DNA from: Microbotryum silenes-acaulis
Lineage: Eukaryota > Basidiomycota > Microbotryomycetes > Microbotryales > Microbotryaceae
Direction of reading: 5' to 3'
Length of the DNA: 64,000 nucleotides
NCBI GenBank assembly: GCA_003665825.1
Contig: QPFY01000011.1
Location: 310,001 to 374,000 of the forward strand
Positions 53,174 through 64,000 of the stretch are shown here, piece after piece. The notes under the pieces were generated by a model that worked only from the letters and a program-made list of their open reading frames with translations, was not told the origin of the DNA and ran no database searches. Each line of letters begins with the position of its first letter. The first letter of the stretch is position 1. Both the position numbers and the translations under genes were made by a program.

Positions 53174-54904
53174 CGCTGCATCACCTTTGGGTCGTGTTGA
53201 AGTTCGAGCCGAATCAGATAGAAGAGAGCGCGCAGTGGATGACGCGCAAGAGCAAGACGGAGCTCAGCGCGAGACGGGGGACGTTACTTCGGACCCGAGC
53301 GCTCGAGCTCGCACACATACATGCACACACAAGTCAGCCGCGCCCCAAGTCAGCTGCTCCTCCTGCTGTCCCCCGGCACTGGGCAGCCCGGCCTGCCAGC
53401 AGCAGCACCCGGCTGTCTGTCAGGCGCGCGTGCGCTTCCGTGCCATCGCCACTTCGTTTCCTGAGCTGGCTTGCCCTCGCATCGCCCAAGCGTGCCCACT
53501 CTGCCGGTCCCATCCTCCCATGCGCAGCACCGTTTTGTCATGCCTTGCCCGCTGCCAAGCGAGTCATTTGGCCTCCGTTTAGTAATTAGAGTTCTCCCTT
53601 GAATCGTAGGCTGTCGTGCTAAGGTACCGGTAGCTCTTGTGCTAATCACAGAACTACAAGTACCTAAAATCTGACATTAGGTACTGTCAATTTTGTTCGA
53701 TTCCAACTGCCCACGGCCAGCGATTGAGTGTCGTTCGCACCCTGCCTCGCTTGTGGCACGGAGTCCACCTTTCCATTCTTGAGGCGGTCCAACTTATGCC
53801 GCAAGTTGTGCACCTCTTCAAGAGCTTCTCTAGAGATGCTGCAGTATGTTTGAAGCTCACGCAAAACGATTCATTGTCTGGAAAAAACAAAAGCTGAAGG
53901 TGTGGGATCTTCAAGTCGCTTCAGTTGGCAAGCACCCCAGGGTCGGAGGAGCGCGCTGCGTTCTCGATCCGCAGCAACTCCAAATCACCAAATCAATTCT
54001 CCACTGCTGTCAGGGTTGCGCTGTGAACAGTCTCTGCGCTCTATTTCATCCCGTTACGTTGACCAAAAAAGGTCGTCAGCTTTCCCAGTCATGGCATTGC
54101 ATCTCCGGAAAAGCCGGTCACCCGAGACGTCAGTGACGTCGACGCCAGCGCTGGCTGCGGACTGGAACTCGACCCCGCCGTGCGAGCGGCACCATCGAAC
54201 CGAGATATCGGCCCACTTTAAGGGAGGACGGCTCGGGACCGATGAAATCACCACCAGACTCTTACTAGATCAAGCACACCTCACGGGAGAATGGATGCAG
54301 CTCCAAGAGAGTCGGCGTGACGTGCCGAGTCTGAGGCTTCGAACGTGCCTTGAAGGAGCCTTTTTTTTGTTTTTGTATCAAGCCTGATTAGATTTCACAT
54401 ATTCGGTTATCTATGCAAAATCAATGTTTCTTGAAAAGGGGGGTTGGACTTATGTAAAGTCATAGCCACTAGATCCATGCAGCCCCCACACTCCTGAAAC
54501 CACCAAAAGTGTGATTCCAATCATGTGAGCACCAACCACCCTTGATGGCGCCCCACATGAAGCGGTCTCAGCTCAGCCCAACAGGGTTCTGGGAGAGCAG
54601 CACTATCTCTTATGTCGTTCGGCCTGAAACGGGTGTCAACACTTGAAATGCAGACTGATCACCCTCCACCACTTCCAAGTCCCACAAGCAACAGAGTAGG
54701 TACGAACGGGGTCCGACATGGGGAGCTCATCGATTCCGCGCGGCCTTCGGGCTCCGGGGATCGGCGATTGCGTTTCGGTCCCTTCGCCTCCACATGCTTT
54801 GATAGGACCCATCGTGGACCCCATCGCGCTTCCCCCTCTCTCCTCTTCTTCTTCAAGCAAGCCGAACTTCGCGCCCTTTGGACCCCATCTCACCATCCAC
54901 CACC
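53174..54904. other. Long intergenic region, no convincing gene
   Basis: It contains the promoter side of the SMG6-like gene. A minus-strand frame at 53664-53864 has a coiled-coil-like start (ISREALEEVHNLRHKLDRL), but no gene model could be built. A T-rich run lies at 54360-54376. Confidence 0.4.
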
Positions 54905-55891
54905 ATGCCCTCAACCTTCCCCACCTCCTCAGCATCAAGCTTCCCCGGGCCTTTTCGAATCGCCATCATCGGCCTAGGCGGCATCGGTTCAACCTTTGCC
55001 TTCCAACTCTCCTCCAAAGGACACCATGAGATCACTGCCATCGTCCGTCCCAAATCAAAGCGCTACGACCAACTTTCCACTTCTAAAGCCATACTCACTA
55101 CGTCCAAAGAATCAGCTCCCTTGAACTCAGTGGAGCAGGCTCTAGACCCGACGATCGAGTACGATCTCGTCATCGTCACTTTATTGGCTCATCAAGTCCA
55201 AGGAGACGTACTCGAGGCTCTACGACGATCCAAAGCTAAAGGTATTCTGTTCATGTTCAACCAAGTTGACCCCGAAGGATTATCACGCGCCGTACTCGAA
55301 CCGACCTCGGACAACTCCTCTTCAAACCCGTCCTCCGCACCTCGTGTCCTCGCCTTCGGCATGCCCTTCGTCCGAGGCTTCCTCCTCCCCACCGGCGAAC
55401 TCAGCCACAAGCTCGGTGCAATGGGCGCCCAATCTCTCCTCTCCCACCCCCCCTACGTAACCCTCTTCAACGCCTCCTCCCTTCCCGCCTCTCACGAACC
55501 TCAAATGAAGCGATGGCTCGAATCCCACGTCCCTCTTTGTATCGCCTTCGAATCAATCTCATACAAAGCCATGTCGAATAATCCACCCAAAGGAAGTGGA
55601 GCGACTTGGGCTCAGGCGAAGCTTGTAGCGAAAGGGACGAGAGCCAGCTTTCGCCTCGTCGAAACCGTTCATGGAAGACCGATTTATCCAAGCGGGAAGA
55701 GATGGTTATCCTTTGCGCCGGTTTGGTGCATGGCAGGTGTGTTCTGGGGGATGTCGAAGATTCCTAGTTTTAGGGGATTGTTGGCTATGGGCGTGGAGGA
55801 GAGCAGGCGGTTAATCGATGAATTGGTTGAGAGGGGGGAGAAGGAGGGGAAGGAGGAGTTGTTGAGCGCTGTGAGGGCGATGAGGGCCTAG
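54905..55891 (+). CDS. Ketopantoate-reductase-like (ApbA/PanE family) protein
   Basis: A single exon of 328 residues starting MPSTFPTSSASSFPGPFRIA in good ATG context (CACCATG). The N-terminal Rossmann fold has IIGLGGIGSTFAFQLS (GxGGxG, residues 23-28), then EYDLVIVTLLAHQV and ILFMFNQVDPEG, which are the ketopantoate reductase NAD(P)H-binding features. The C-terminal half is helical and diverged, so the classical substrate Lys is not obvious. Family members reduce 2-dehydropantoate in pantothenate synthesis, but fungi carry many paralogues of unknown substrate, and this is more likely one of those. It is likely cytosolic. Confidence 0.75.
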   Translation: MPSTFPTSSASSFPGPFRIAIIGLGGIGSTFAFQLSSKGHHEITAIVRPKSKRYDQLSTSKAILTTSKESAPLNSVEQALDPTIEYDLVIVTLLAHQVQGDVLEALRRSKAKGILFMFNQVDPEGLSRAVLEPTSDNSSSNPSSAPRVLAFGMPFVRGFLLPTGELSHKLGAMGAQSLLSHPPYVTLFNASSLPASHEPQMKRWLESHVPLCIAFESISYKAMSNNPPKGSGATWAQAKLVAKGTRASFRLVETVHGRPIYPSGKRWLSFAPVWCMAGVFWGMSKIPSFRGLLAMGVEESRRLIDELVERGEKEGKEELLSAVRAMRA

Positions 55892-56048
55892 AAGAATTCT
55901 TGAACTGGGAAAATCGCTCTCTGTTCGTCTTGAGTGAAGTTTACAAGTGTTGCATATCAATGTTCTTTCGAAATCGGGCAGAAGGTCCGTCAGGAGACGA
56001 TATTGTGATGTGATTCCTCTCTCTTCCAGACCAGCATACAATGTCTCC

Positions 56049-57404
56049 TTAATCCATCCTAGCCTTCAACCATCTCTGCGTGACCTTGTCCTACATGATG
56101 CGCAAGCCAAACCAAGTATCAGTGAACCATTCTCTCGCCACAAGCCCCCTCTCTCTCCGCAAGTGATCAAAAGCAAACGCACCTTCTCAATCAACCACAC
56201 CTTGGCCCCCCACCCGGAATAAGCATCGCGGTCGATCGCGTTCAACAACGTCTGCGAAATGGTTTCGAACAAATCCTCGACCTCCAACTCGGGTTCCCAC
56301 AGGCTCTCGGCCATGCCGAACAGCTTTTCGGACGCCGTGCCGGCGACGACAAAGTCCTTCGGAGTTTCGTGGGTGGGAGAGGGGGGGTCAGTATGGCCGA
56401 GGGGTGGACGCAAGAATGGGGAAGTGATGCTGAAGTACCTTTGCAAAGTTGATGCACCCGATCAAGTCCATGGCGCAGATGAAAGGCTTGTCCTCGGCAT
56501 CGAGGCCTGGTGGGAGGGAGGCAACGCGAGAGAGAATCAGTGCTAGGTTCCATCTGCCTGATTCGCATCTCTGGCTTGCTCACCTGCGATGACGGGTTCG
56601 ATGAAAAAGGGTCCAAATCTGTGCATCGGGTACACCGTTACGTGGTGGTGAGCACACTTGCACCACACCGCATAGTCCTACCCCACGTCTCCCTCCTGCT
56701 CCCCCTCCTCACCGTCACGTATCGGCTGCAACCCTTCCCTTCTAACTCACCTCCGCTCGTACAGGGTCGAGCTAACCAAATGCGCGAACGTCTGGGGTTC
56801 GATTGTCCTCTCTTCCTTCATCGCGTAGAGGTTGATCCTCTGACGCAGCTTGTCCCGCACGGTGAACGTATCCGACGCCAAGCCGGGCAGACCAAAGTAG
56901 GTCTTTTCGGTCGCTGCGAACACCTGGGGGAGGGGATCAAGATGGGGGTGTTAGCTCTCGATCGAGAGTGAGGGGAGAGAGTGTTCACAAGGTACCTTTT
57001 CGTGGTTGCAGGCGATGGTCAGGGCTTGATTCCCGAGTCGGAGGTCGCACGCGATCGCCACGCAGTCCTTGCCGACCATGGCCAGGCACGAGCCCTGAAG
57101 GAAGCAGGTCAAAAAGTCGGTCAACATGACGTGAAGAAAAGGGGGCGTGGAGGTTTGCAAGAACGAAGCGAGGAAGCAAACGAGGGACGGAGTGGGGGAT
57201 GACGAAGCTCCCTTCCTGCTCCCTTCCTCCCCCGCTTCTGCTCGTCCTCTTTGCTCCCCTCAGTGCCCGTTTTCACAGCTCGTGCAGATACTAACGCCGT
57301 TCAATTCCATCGCACTCTGTGCAGAATATCCAACGCAATAACGGGTCAGTAAGGCTCCTGCGGATGACGAGGCGCAAAGTGACGTGGACCACTGGACTGA
57401 CCAT
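56049..57404 (-). CDS. PUP3: 20S proteasome subunit beta-3
   Basis: Eight short exons on the minus strand give about 205 residues, the usual size. The reconstructed start is MSAMELNGG, where exon 1 is only the ATG (57404-57402) spliced to AGTGCGATGG. Then follow CLAMVGKDCVAIACDLRLG, a block starting TYFGLPGLASDTFTVRDKL, EERTIEPQTFAHLV, STLYERRFGPFFIEPVIAG, FICAMDLIGCINFAK, FVVAGTASEKLFGMAESLW, EPELEVEDLFETISQTLL, and the end DKVTQRWLKARMD. These match beta-3 along its length. Beta-3 lacks the catalytic N-terminal Thr and is a structural part of the beta ring. If the ATG-only exon is wrong, translation would start at 57311 (MELNGG). Confidence 0.93.
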
Positions 57405-57703
57405 GATGAACGAGGGGCTTAGGAGCGGGTGCAAGACGAGCTTAAGAGGTGGAGGAGCAGGAGGGTGGGCTGATCTTGAGGTGTCCCGTCAAGGGGCGTA
57501 GGGCGACTGGTCGTGCGATGGGATCGGGTGAGCAGAGACGGGACGAGAGATGAACTTGAACTCGACTGCTGGTCATGGCGACGCGCGTCGATTTCACGTC
57601 GGCCGCTCGGACCCCGTCTTAGAGTCGAACTCGGTACTCGGGCACTCTCCGACCGCACTAGTCCTCAACACCGGCGAAGAAGGAAGGGAATAATACCAGC
57701 ACT
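57405..57703. other. Spacer between PUP3 and ATG27
   Basis: About 300 bases that hold the PUP3 promoter and the 3' end of ATG27; no other feature is seen. Confidence 0.4.
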
Positions 57704-59102
57704 TTACATAGCATTCTTTACAAGCTCAACTACCTTATCCCCTCTATAAACGGCTCTCATCACCGACCCCTTCTTCTCAGCGTTCACTCCGATCATCCCA
57801 GCGCCGAATACCCTGACCGAGTCGAGCCTCGCCCTGCATGGAAATGGCATCTGGCCCAGAGTCAGCAAAGAGCTCTTCAGACTCTACATCCCACGCAGCT
57901 GAGTACTAACCCTTGAACAAATCCCCAACGACATAGGGCAAATCCCGCCAGACATCTCGGTGAGGGATCGCGTCCCTGTGCGACGACCAAAGCGCGACCC
58001 AGCTCAGCTCGCGTGCACTTGAAAATGATTCACAAACGGGAATTCGCTCAAAGACCAAACTCACCACCCGGTCGCTCCGTATTGGGTGTAGTTGTTCCAG
58101 GTTCCGAGGGCAAAGTAGGCCATCGTACCGAGGAAGAACCTGCGAGCGAAAGATCAGATTCGATCACTCAGCTTCCATGGCCCCGCCAGTCTTCCTCTCA
58201 CTCGCTACTAGCCCGAACCCACAATGTAAAGATCCACCCAAACCACCCCATCCTATCCTTGGGCGGCGGTGCAGACCCCGGAGGTGGGGTCGAACCGGGA
58301 GCATCCTTCCCGTCGCCCGGTGTGGATGTGGTCGAGCACGCTGCGTCGGTCGTCCATTTGAGGAACAAGAGTCCTTGCAGTGCATCGTACGCTTCGAACG
58401 TGGGTGAGGTCTAACCGTGAGAGTAGAGACTTTGGTCAGTGGTGACGATCATGGAGGGCTTTCGCACTCTTTCTCGCACCCTCCAGCATACGCTTACCTC
58501 CTTGGCCGCCGGATCGCAGTGCATCTCGAACCTCGCCGTCTGTTTGACCCCATTATACTCCCCACCCCTCATCAAAAGAATCCATCCCTTGTCTGTATTC
58601 GTTTCCCCCTGCAAAAACTCGTAGGAAAGCGGTTCGTTCGCTTCGGCGATGGGAATGACGGAGAGGATGACGTCGTCGTGGGAGGGGCGGAGGGCACGGG
58701 CGATGGTGCATATCGAGGTGTCGGGCGGACAGCTATCACCTTCTTGGGCAGGTGGATTGGACGGGGGTAGAGCACCGCAGATGGAGATAGAGTAGGTCGT
58801 CTGCGGGTGTAAGTGAGCGTTAGTGATGAGAAGCGGATGGAGGCGGTGGACGGAGGCGCTGCTGACCTTTGTGGTGGTAGGGGGTGTTGGGACCGAGGTC
58901 TCGAAGGTCCGTTCTCCCGAGAGCTGTAGACCGAATGAACGGGGTCAATCGTGTCGCCTCGGCCAGCGCGTGACATGGGACTGACTGTGGAGAGATCGAA
59001 CCGATCGGTCCCTAATTGCAGGGGGCTGTGGCAGTCGGGCACCTGTTGAGCCGCATGGGATACGGTGGCCAGCAGCGAGACGATGAGCGCAAAGGGTAGC
59101 AT
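57704..59102 (-). CDS. ATG27: ATG27-like autophagy membrane protein (mannose-6-phosphate-receptor homology)
   Basis: The start MLPFALIVSLLATVSHAAQQ is a signal peptide followed by a Cys-containing lumenal domain (TYSISICGALPP ... GDSCPPDTSICTIARAL ... GWILLMRGGEYNGV; FEAYDALQGLLFLKWTTDAAC), the MRH-type fold of Atg27. A single membrane helix region (MGWFGWIFTLW) follows, then the diagnostic tail FFLGTMAYFALGTWNNYTQYG, DAIPHRDVWRDLPYVVGDL and ARLDSVRVFGAGMIG, ending VVELVKNAM. Atg27 is a type I membrane protein cycling between Golgi, endosomes and vacuole, and supports Atg9 vesicle supply. At least five exons; junctions FDLST/LSGERTF and TTTK/TTYSIS are clear. The 3' exon was placed by its frame and homology. 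Confidence 0.82.
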
Positions 59103-59636
59103 CTCCACGGGCAAAGTGGCGAGCGGCGGCAGGCAGGCACAAGTACAGGGGCTACTGAAGGCAAGAGAAGGCCAGCGCAGGTCACGCCAGCCTGGCCCAC
59201 GAGCTTCGATCAATCGATTACCGCCCGAGCCGGATTCAGAGCCAGTCAGGAATGCCCGAAATGGGCCATCATCATTGGCGCCAAGCTCTCCTAGGCTCTC
59301 CTTCGTCGATGACTTTGGAGTCCGTCGCGCCCGTAATCGATCTTCTTTCATCTTTGCTACCTTCCCAACACGTGGTCCCACGGTCTCGCCCAGTCGGACA
59401 TACTCGACCGCCGCAGAAGCAGCCTGGCAGCTGATCCGTGATCGCGGTGACGATCACCGCGGACTTTGTGGGGCCATTCGCCAGAAACCGACCGACGAAC
59501 CTCGTCACTCCAATCGCGGAGAGGGAATAGCCGGGTCGATTGACCTGGACCCCACGCTGCACCGTTATTCTCTGGCACATAGGACCTCCACCACCGTCGC
59601 TCCGGCTGGCTGGCTGGCTGGCTGGCTTCGAAGAAC
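59103..59636. other. Divergent promoter region between ATG27 and the Zn2Cys6 gene
   Basis: A shared upstream region with no gene. A short GGCTGGCTGGCTGGCTG run (CTGG microsatellite) lies at about 59608-59626. Confidence 0.45.
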
Positions 59637-62511
59637 ATGCGCGCCTCCACCTCTGCCAGCACCTCGAGCTCGACCTCCAACTCGACTGCGGCAACTATTT
59701 CCACCGCAGCGGCTTCTACCAACGGCCCGCTCGCCTCACTGGGCGCACCCAACACATCAACTCAACAACAACATGCTGCAGAGTTTCTCCTGCGAGCCCA
59801 ACAGGGTCTGCTCACGCTGATCCACAAGGGGAACCTCGATGCGCGTCCGTCAAGGCAGACGATCCCCCCACCCAAAGTTGGATCGTGCACGCCCTGTCGC
59901 GAAGCCAAGGCTAAGTGCTCCGGGGGGCAAGTGTGCTCGAGATGCATGAGCAATGGTTTGGCCAGCAGTTGCGAATACCCCGTGTTCAACAAGAGGGGGA
60001 GGAAGAGGGTTATGACTGCGTGAGTTTCGATTGGCCAGTCGGCGAGCTCCACGAAAGGAGCTTCTATCATCGGCATCCGCTCACCTTTGAATCTCACGTG
60101 ATCCATCCACAGCAACATGATCCTCCTCGAATCCATTCATCGTGATATCCAAGCGACTCAAGCACTCCTCGATACCGCAGCTAAATCGCCGGCCCATTCG
60201 CACCCCGGAACCCTCGAAGCTCGTCGCGACTCGGGGCTCCACTCGGTTCAGAACGATCGACCGCGACGATCCTCTTCGCTTTTGGGCGGCGGTGGCTCGA
60301 GCGACGGTGGGCTCATGGACGACGACACGGATCAGTCCCATGGTCATGAGGACCCGAATGATGGGGAGGAACCCTTGGTGACGGTTATCGAGAGTCCACT
60401 GGCTATATTGGCACAGTAAGTCCGGACAATTACGTGCTACACGACAATTTCACCAAGCACTTCCCTTGCCCACTGCCAGCATGGCGAGCATCAAGATTTC
60501 CGGGACATGCGAGGCCGATACGGGGACGAGTTCGGCGACGTTGAAAAAGCCCAAGGATGAAACACCTGCAGCCTCTTACTTCGCCACTGGTCAGTCCGCG
60601 CTCACACTCGCTCTACTACAGACCTCGATGGATCGCCCCCGACTCCTGACCCATTCCTCTGCTCGCAGGTTTCTATCAAGCCCGAACGGACCGCGACCCA
60701 CTCGTCGACCCCGTCAACCTCGGTCTTCTAACCGAATCAGAATTTAACCTTCTCGTCAACCATTACTTTGACCACCTCCACGCCTTTGCCCTCCACCTCT
60801 GTCGCGAGATCCACACCCCTCAATTCATCCGCGACGTATCGCCCTTCCTTGCGACCGCCTTGGTTTATACCGTTTCGGCTTTCGTACCTACGTTGTCCCA
60901 TCTCTCGTCATCACTCGAGACGCATGCGCTTTATCTGTCGGAGAGGATCTTCGCGCAGGGATACAAGACCCTCGAGATCGTGCAAGCGTACTGTCTGCTC
61001 TCCACCTGGTCCCCTATCGAACCCAACTGGGGCGACGATCGACGATGGTCCTGGATAGGTCAAGCTATCCGAATCGCAACCGAGATTCGGTTGGATAAAC
61101 CTCTGACGTTGAGCATGCATGCGTTCTATAAGAGTGTTGGGAGGCCCGAGTTGGAGTTGGGGAAGTTGAGCGAGGATAGGGCGAGGAGTTGGACGTTGTT
61201 GTTCGTGGCGGAGACGGCGTGAGTCTCTTTCTTGATTTCTTGAAGCGAGGAGCAAATGCTGAAGAATCGGTTACCTCCGCCTGCTAGATTATGTGTTTCC
61301 ACCGGTCGTCTAGGAGCGATCCAAGGAACGCACCTGACCATGTCCTTCCGCTCCCAAGTCCCCTCCGTCGAAGCCAACGATCCGCGCTACACCGTCTGCG
61401 CAATGGAACACCTCCACCACATCTACGCCAAGGCGTTGGCATTAGCTTGGGTGCTGAAGGATGAAGCGACCAAGGGGGATCAAGGATCGAGATTGAGGGA
61501 TACGTTCAATGAGAGTTGGAAGAGTGAGATGAAGGAGTGGGAAAGGCGGTGGCCGCATGCCAGTAAGACTTGACTAAGAGGGGTCTCGAAGAACCTCTCG
61601 AAATTCGCTGATGCACAGAAGCTTGCTTTCTCCATATAGATGGCTATGTCCGATTGACGTATCGACACAACTATACGATTCTGCTCTCCATCTCCCTTCG
61701 ATTCAAAGGGGGGCCAACGCGACAGGTTTTCGAGGAATGCCGTGCCTCGGGTTTGGAGACCGTGCGGATCGCGACGCAATGGCAAGGTGATTCGCTCATG
61801 TACGCCAACAACTTTATCTGCGTCAACATCGCCTATGCTGCGACCTTGGTCGTTCGAATAGAGGGTATTTTGGAGGCGACGGGTTCGTTGGACTCGGAAG
61901 GGAGGAGGGTGTGCAAGACCGCTGCGGATCTGTTGTTCGGTATGGGGAGGATGAGGCCTACGAAACGGACGTTGCATAACCTGCATGCGACGAGGTTGAT
62001 GACCCTCTTGGAGGCGACGCAACCCACGAATCATGCTTTCGAATTCGAGCCGAATCCGATGATGCAGAATCAATACGGGATGCACTCGACCGGAACGATT
62101 GCGACACCTCCGATCTTGCATGCCGATCCTGTGCAACTTGCTCATGCGTACCTTCACTTCGGAGGCGGTCCGGACCATCATCACCACCACCAAGCAAGCC
62201 ACCTTCATCTCAACCATCGGTCCTCCCCACCGACCGGAACAAGAACAAGCACTCCACTTTCCTTCCCCTCCCCACCCTCCCTCACCCACCAAGTCTTCAT
62301 CGACCACGCAGGCCCAACCACAACGACGACCGCCGAGGAGCTCATCTCCGCGGACCCGCTCCTCTCCTCCTCCATGATCCCAGCAGTGATGAATTGGGAT
62401 CTATTGACGATGGGTATTGGGATCGGTTTGCCGAATGAGACGAGTCCGGGTTTGTCCGGTTCGGATTGGTTGTATTCGATGGATCTGTCGACTCATGCGG
62501 GGGAGGGGTAG
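59637..62511 (+). CDS. Zn2Cys6 fungal transcription factor
   Basis: The first exon (59637-60020) encodes a Ser/Thr-rich start and the zinc cluster C-X2-C-X6-C-X5-C-X2-C-X8-C (CTPCREAKAKC ... CSRCMSNGLASSC) at about residues 84-112. The next exon joins in phase (RKRVMTA/NMILLESIHRDIQ). A fungal transcription-factor regulatory domain follows (NHYFDHLHAFALHLCREIH; AYCLLSTWSP; RRWSWIGQAIRIATEIRLDK), ending in a His-rich and Ser/Pro-rich tail. At least six exons are present. It should bind CGG-type half-sites in the nucleus. The next gene downstream on the same strand is an alpha-glucosidase, so a MAL-activator-like role is possible, but this rests on position only. Confidence 0.88.
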
Positions 62512-63098
62512 GGGGTGTCCTGAGCGCGTTAATTACTGATCGGATGGGTATCATTATGAGCTGCCTCTTAGGATGGTCTTCACTCTTGCGCTGTTGCTAT
62601 AGTATGTTTTAAATTTCGTATAGTATGTTTCAAATTTCGAAAAGCTCAGAATGCATTCCATCAAGCTTTTGGACACTCTGACCCATCAGAGCAGGACACC
62701 CACCCACCTGCACAAACGAGCTCATTTTGCTTTCCTCAGCGTCCTCGATATCATGAGAGGTCAAAGATCAAACTGATCTACTCTTACAACTGCACCAAAA
62801 ACAAAGGATCGCTAAGACAAAAGTATGAGTTCACTGATTCACTAACCCAAACTGATAATTGGCTGAAGCCTGATGATGCTCAGATCGATAAACGGCCCCA
62901 CGGCCCCCCGGCCCCGTCCCGGGGAATCTCACCCGCGATTTCGACACCGCCCATTTTGCGCATGGGCATACAAGTGGGGTTGACGTGCGGAGGTGATTGC
63001 TTAGCTAAGGGCGCTCTTGACGACGTCAGACTGCGGGTTGGTTGAGTTTCTTCCATCAACTACATCTACCTCTTGGTTAGCAAATAGCTTTGGACGGT
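62512..63098. other. Upstream region of the alpha-glucosidase gene
   Basis: AT-rich in the first half. At 62895-62935 there is a block of CGGCCCC repeats ending in CCGGGG, which fits the CreA/Mig1-type consensus SYGGRG, along with several CGG triplets. No gene is seen. The role in glucose repression is a guess. Confidence 0.35.

Positions 63099-64000
<902 letters not shown>

Noticed and set aside
53664..53914. Minus-strand coiled-coil-like frame as a small gene.
   Set aside because: No start, splice partner or domain could be supported; composition alone is weak.

Overview
The window looks like a chromosome segment of a basidiomycete fungus. Genes are GC-rich and split by short GT-AG introns, mostly about 48-105 nt. 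Two basidiomycete-type DNA transposase families occur (Plavaka and Kyakuja-Dileera-Zisupton), and the Ty1/copia elements are primed by an internal fragment of initiator tRNA-Met. Pucciniomycotina, probably Microbotryomycetes, is my inference. No sequence search was run; family names come from motifs read by eye.

Layout. Bases 1-18 kb are a nest of mobile DNA. A 2.04-kb segment bounded by a perfect 19-bp inverted repeat separates two divergent unknown genes (1-516 minus, 2552-3390 plus). A Plavaka-type element (about 3.4-10.2 kb) carries a multi-exon transposase, two possible passenger genes and mirrored motif arrays at its ends. An orphan two-exon gene follows (10272-11088). A decayed copia element (12244-16207, minus) comes next, with its LTR abutting a truncated KDZ transposase (16208 to about 18.0 kb, minus).

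Bases 18-33 kb are ordinary housekeeping genes: FKBP12 prolyl isomerase, a SAC3/THP3-like protein, a TRP-like/Flc membrane protein, arginine-specific carbamoyl-phosphate synthase small subunit (CPA1) with a spliced upstream ORF that resembles the arginine attenuator peptide, a dual-specificity phosphatase and a short-chain dehydrogenase. A structurally complete, probably young copia element (33552-38060, plus) interrupts the series, with a 5-bp target duplication.

Bases 38-64 kb are again host genes: a BZW/eIF5-mimic protein, a START-like protein, a 144-bp foldback element, a bZIP factor, an SMG6/EST1-like PIN nuclease of nonsense-mediated decay, a ketopantoate-reductase-like protein, proteasome beta-3 (PUP3), ATG27, a Zn2Cys6 transcription factor, and the 5' part of a GH13 alpha-glucosidase running off the right edge. 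The last two adjoin and may form a regulator-enzyme pair for alpha-glucosides.

The least explained part is the left end: the inverted-repeat segment that places an ATG at each of its two outer edges, and the passenger genes around the Plavaka transposase.
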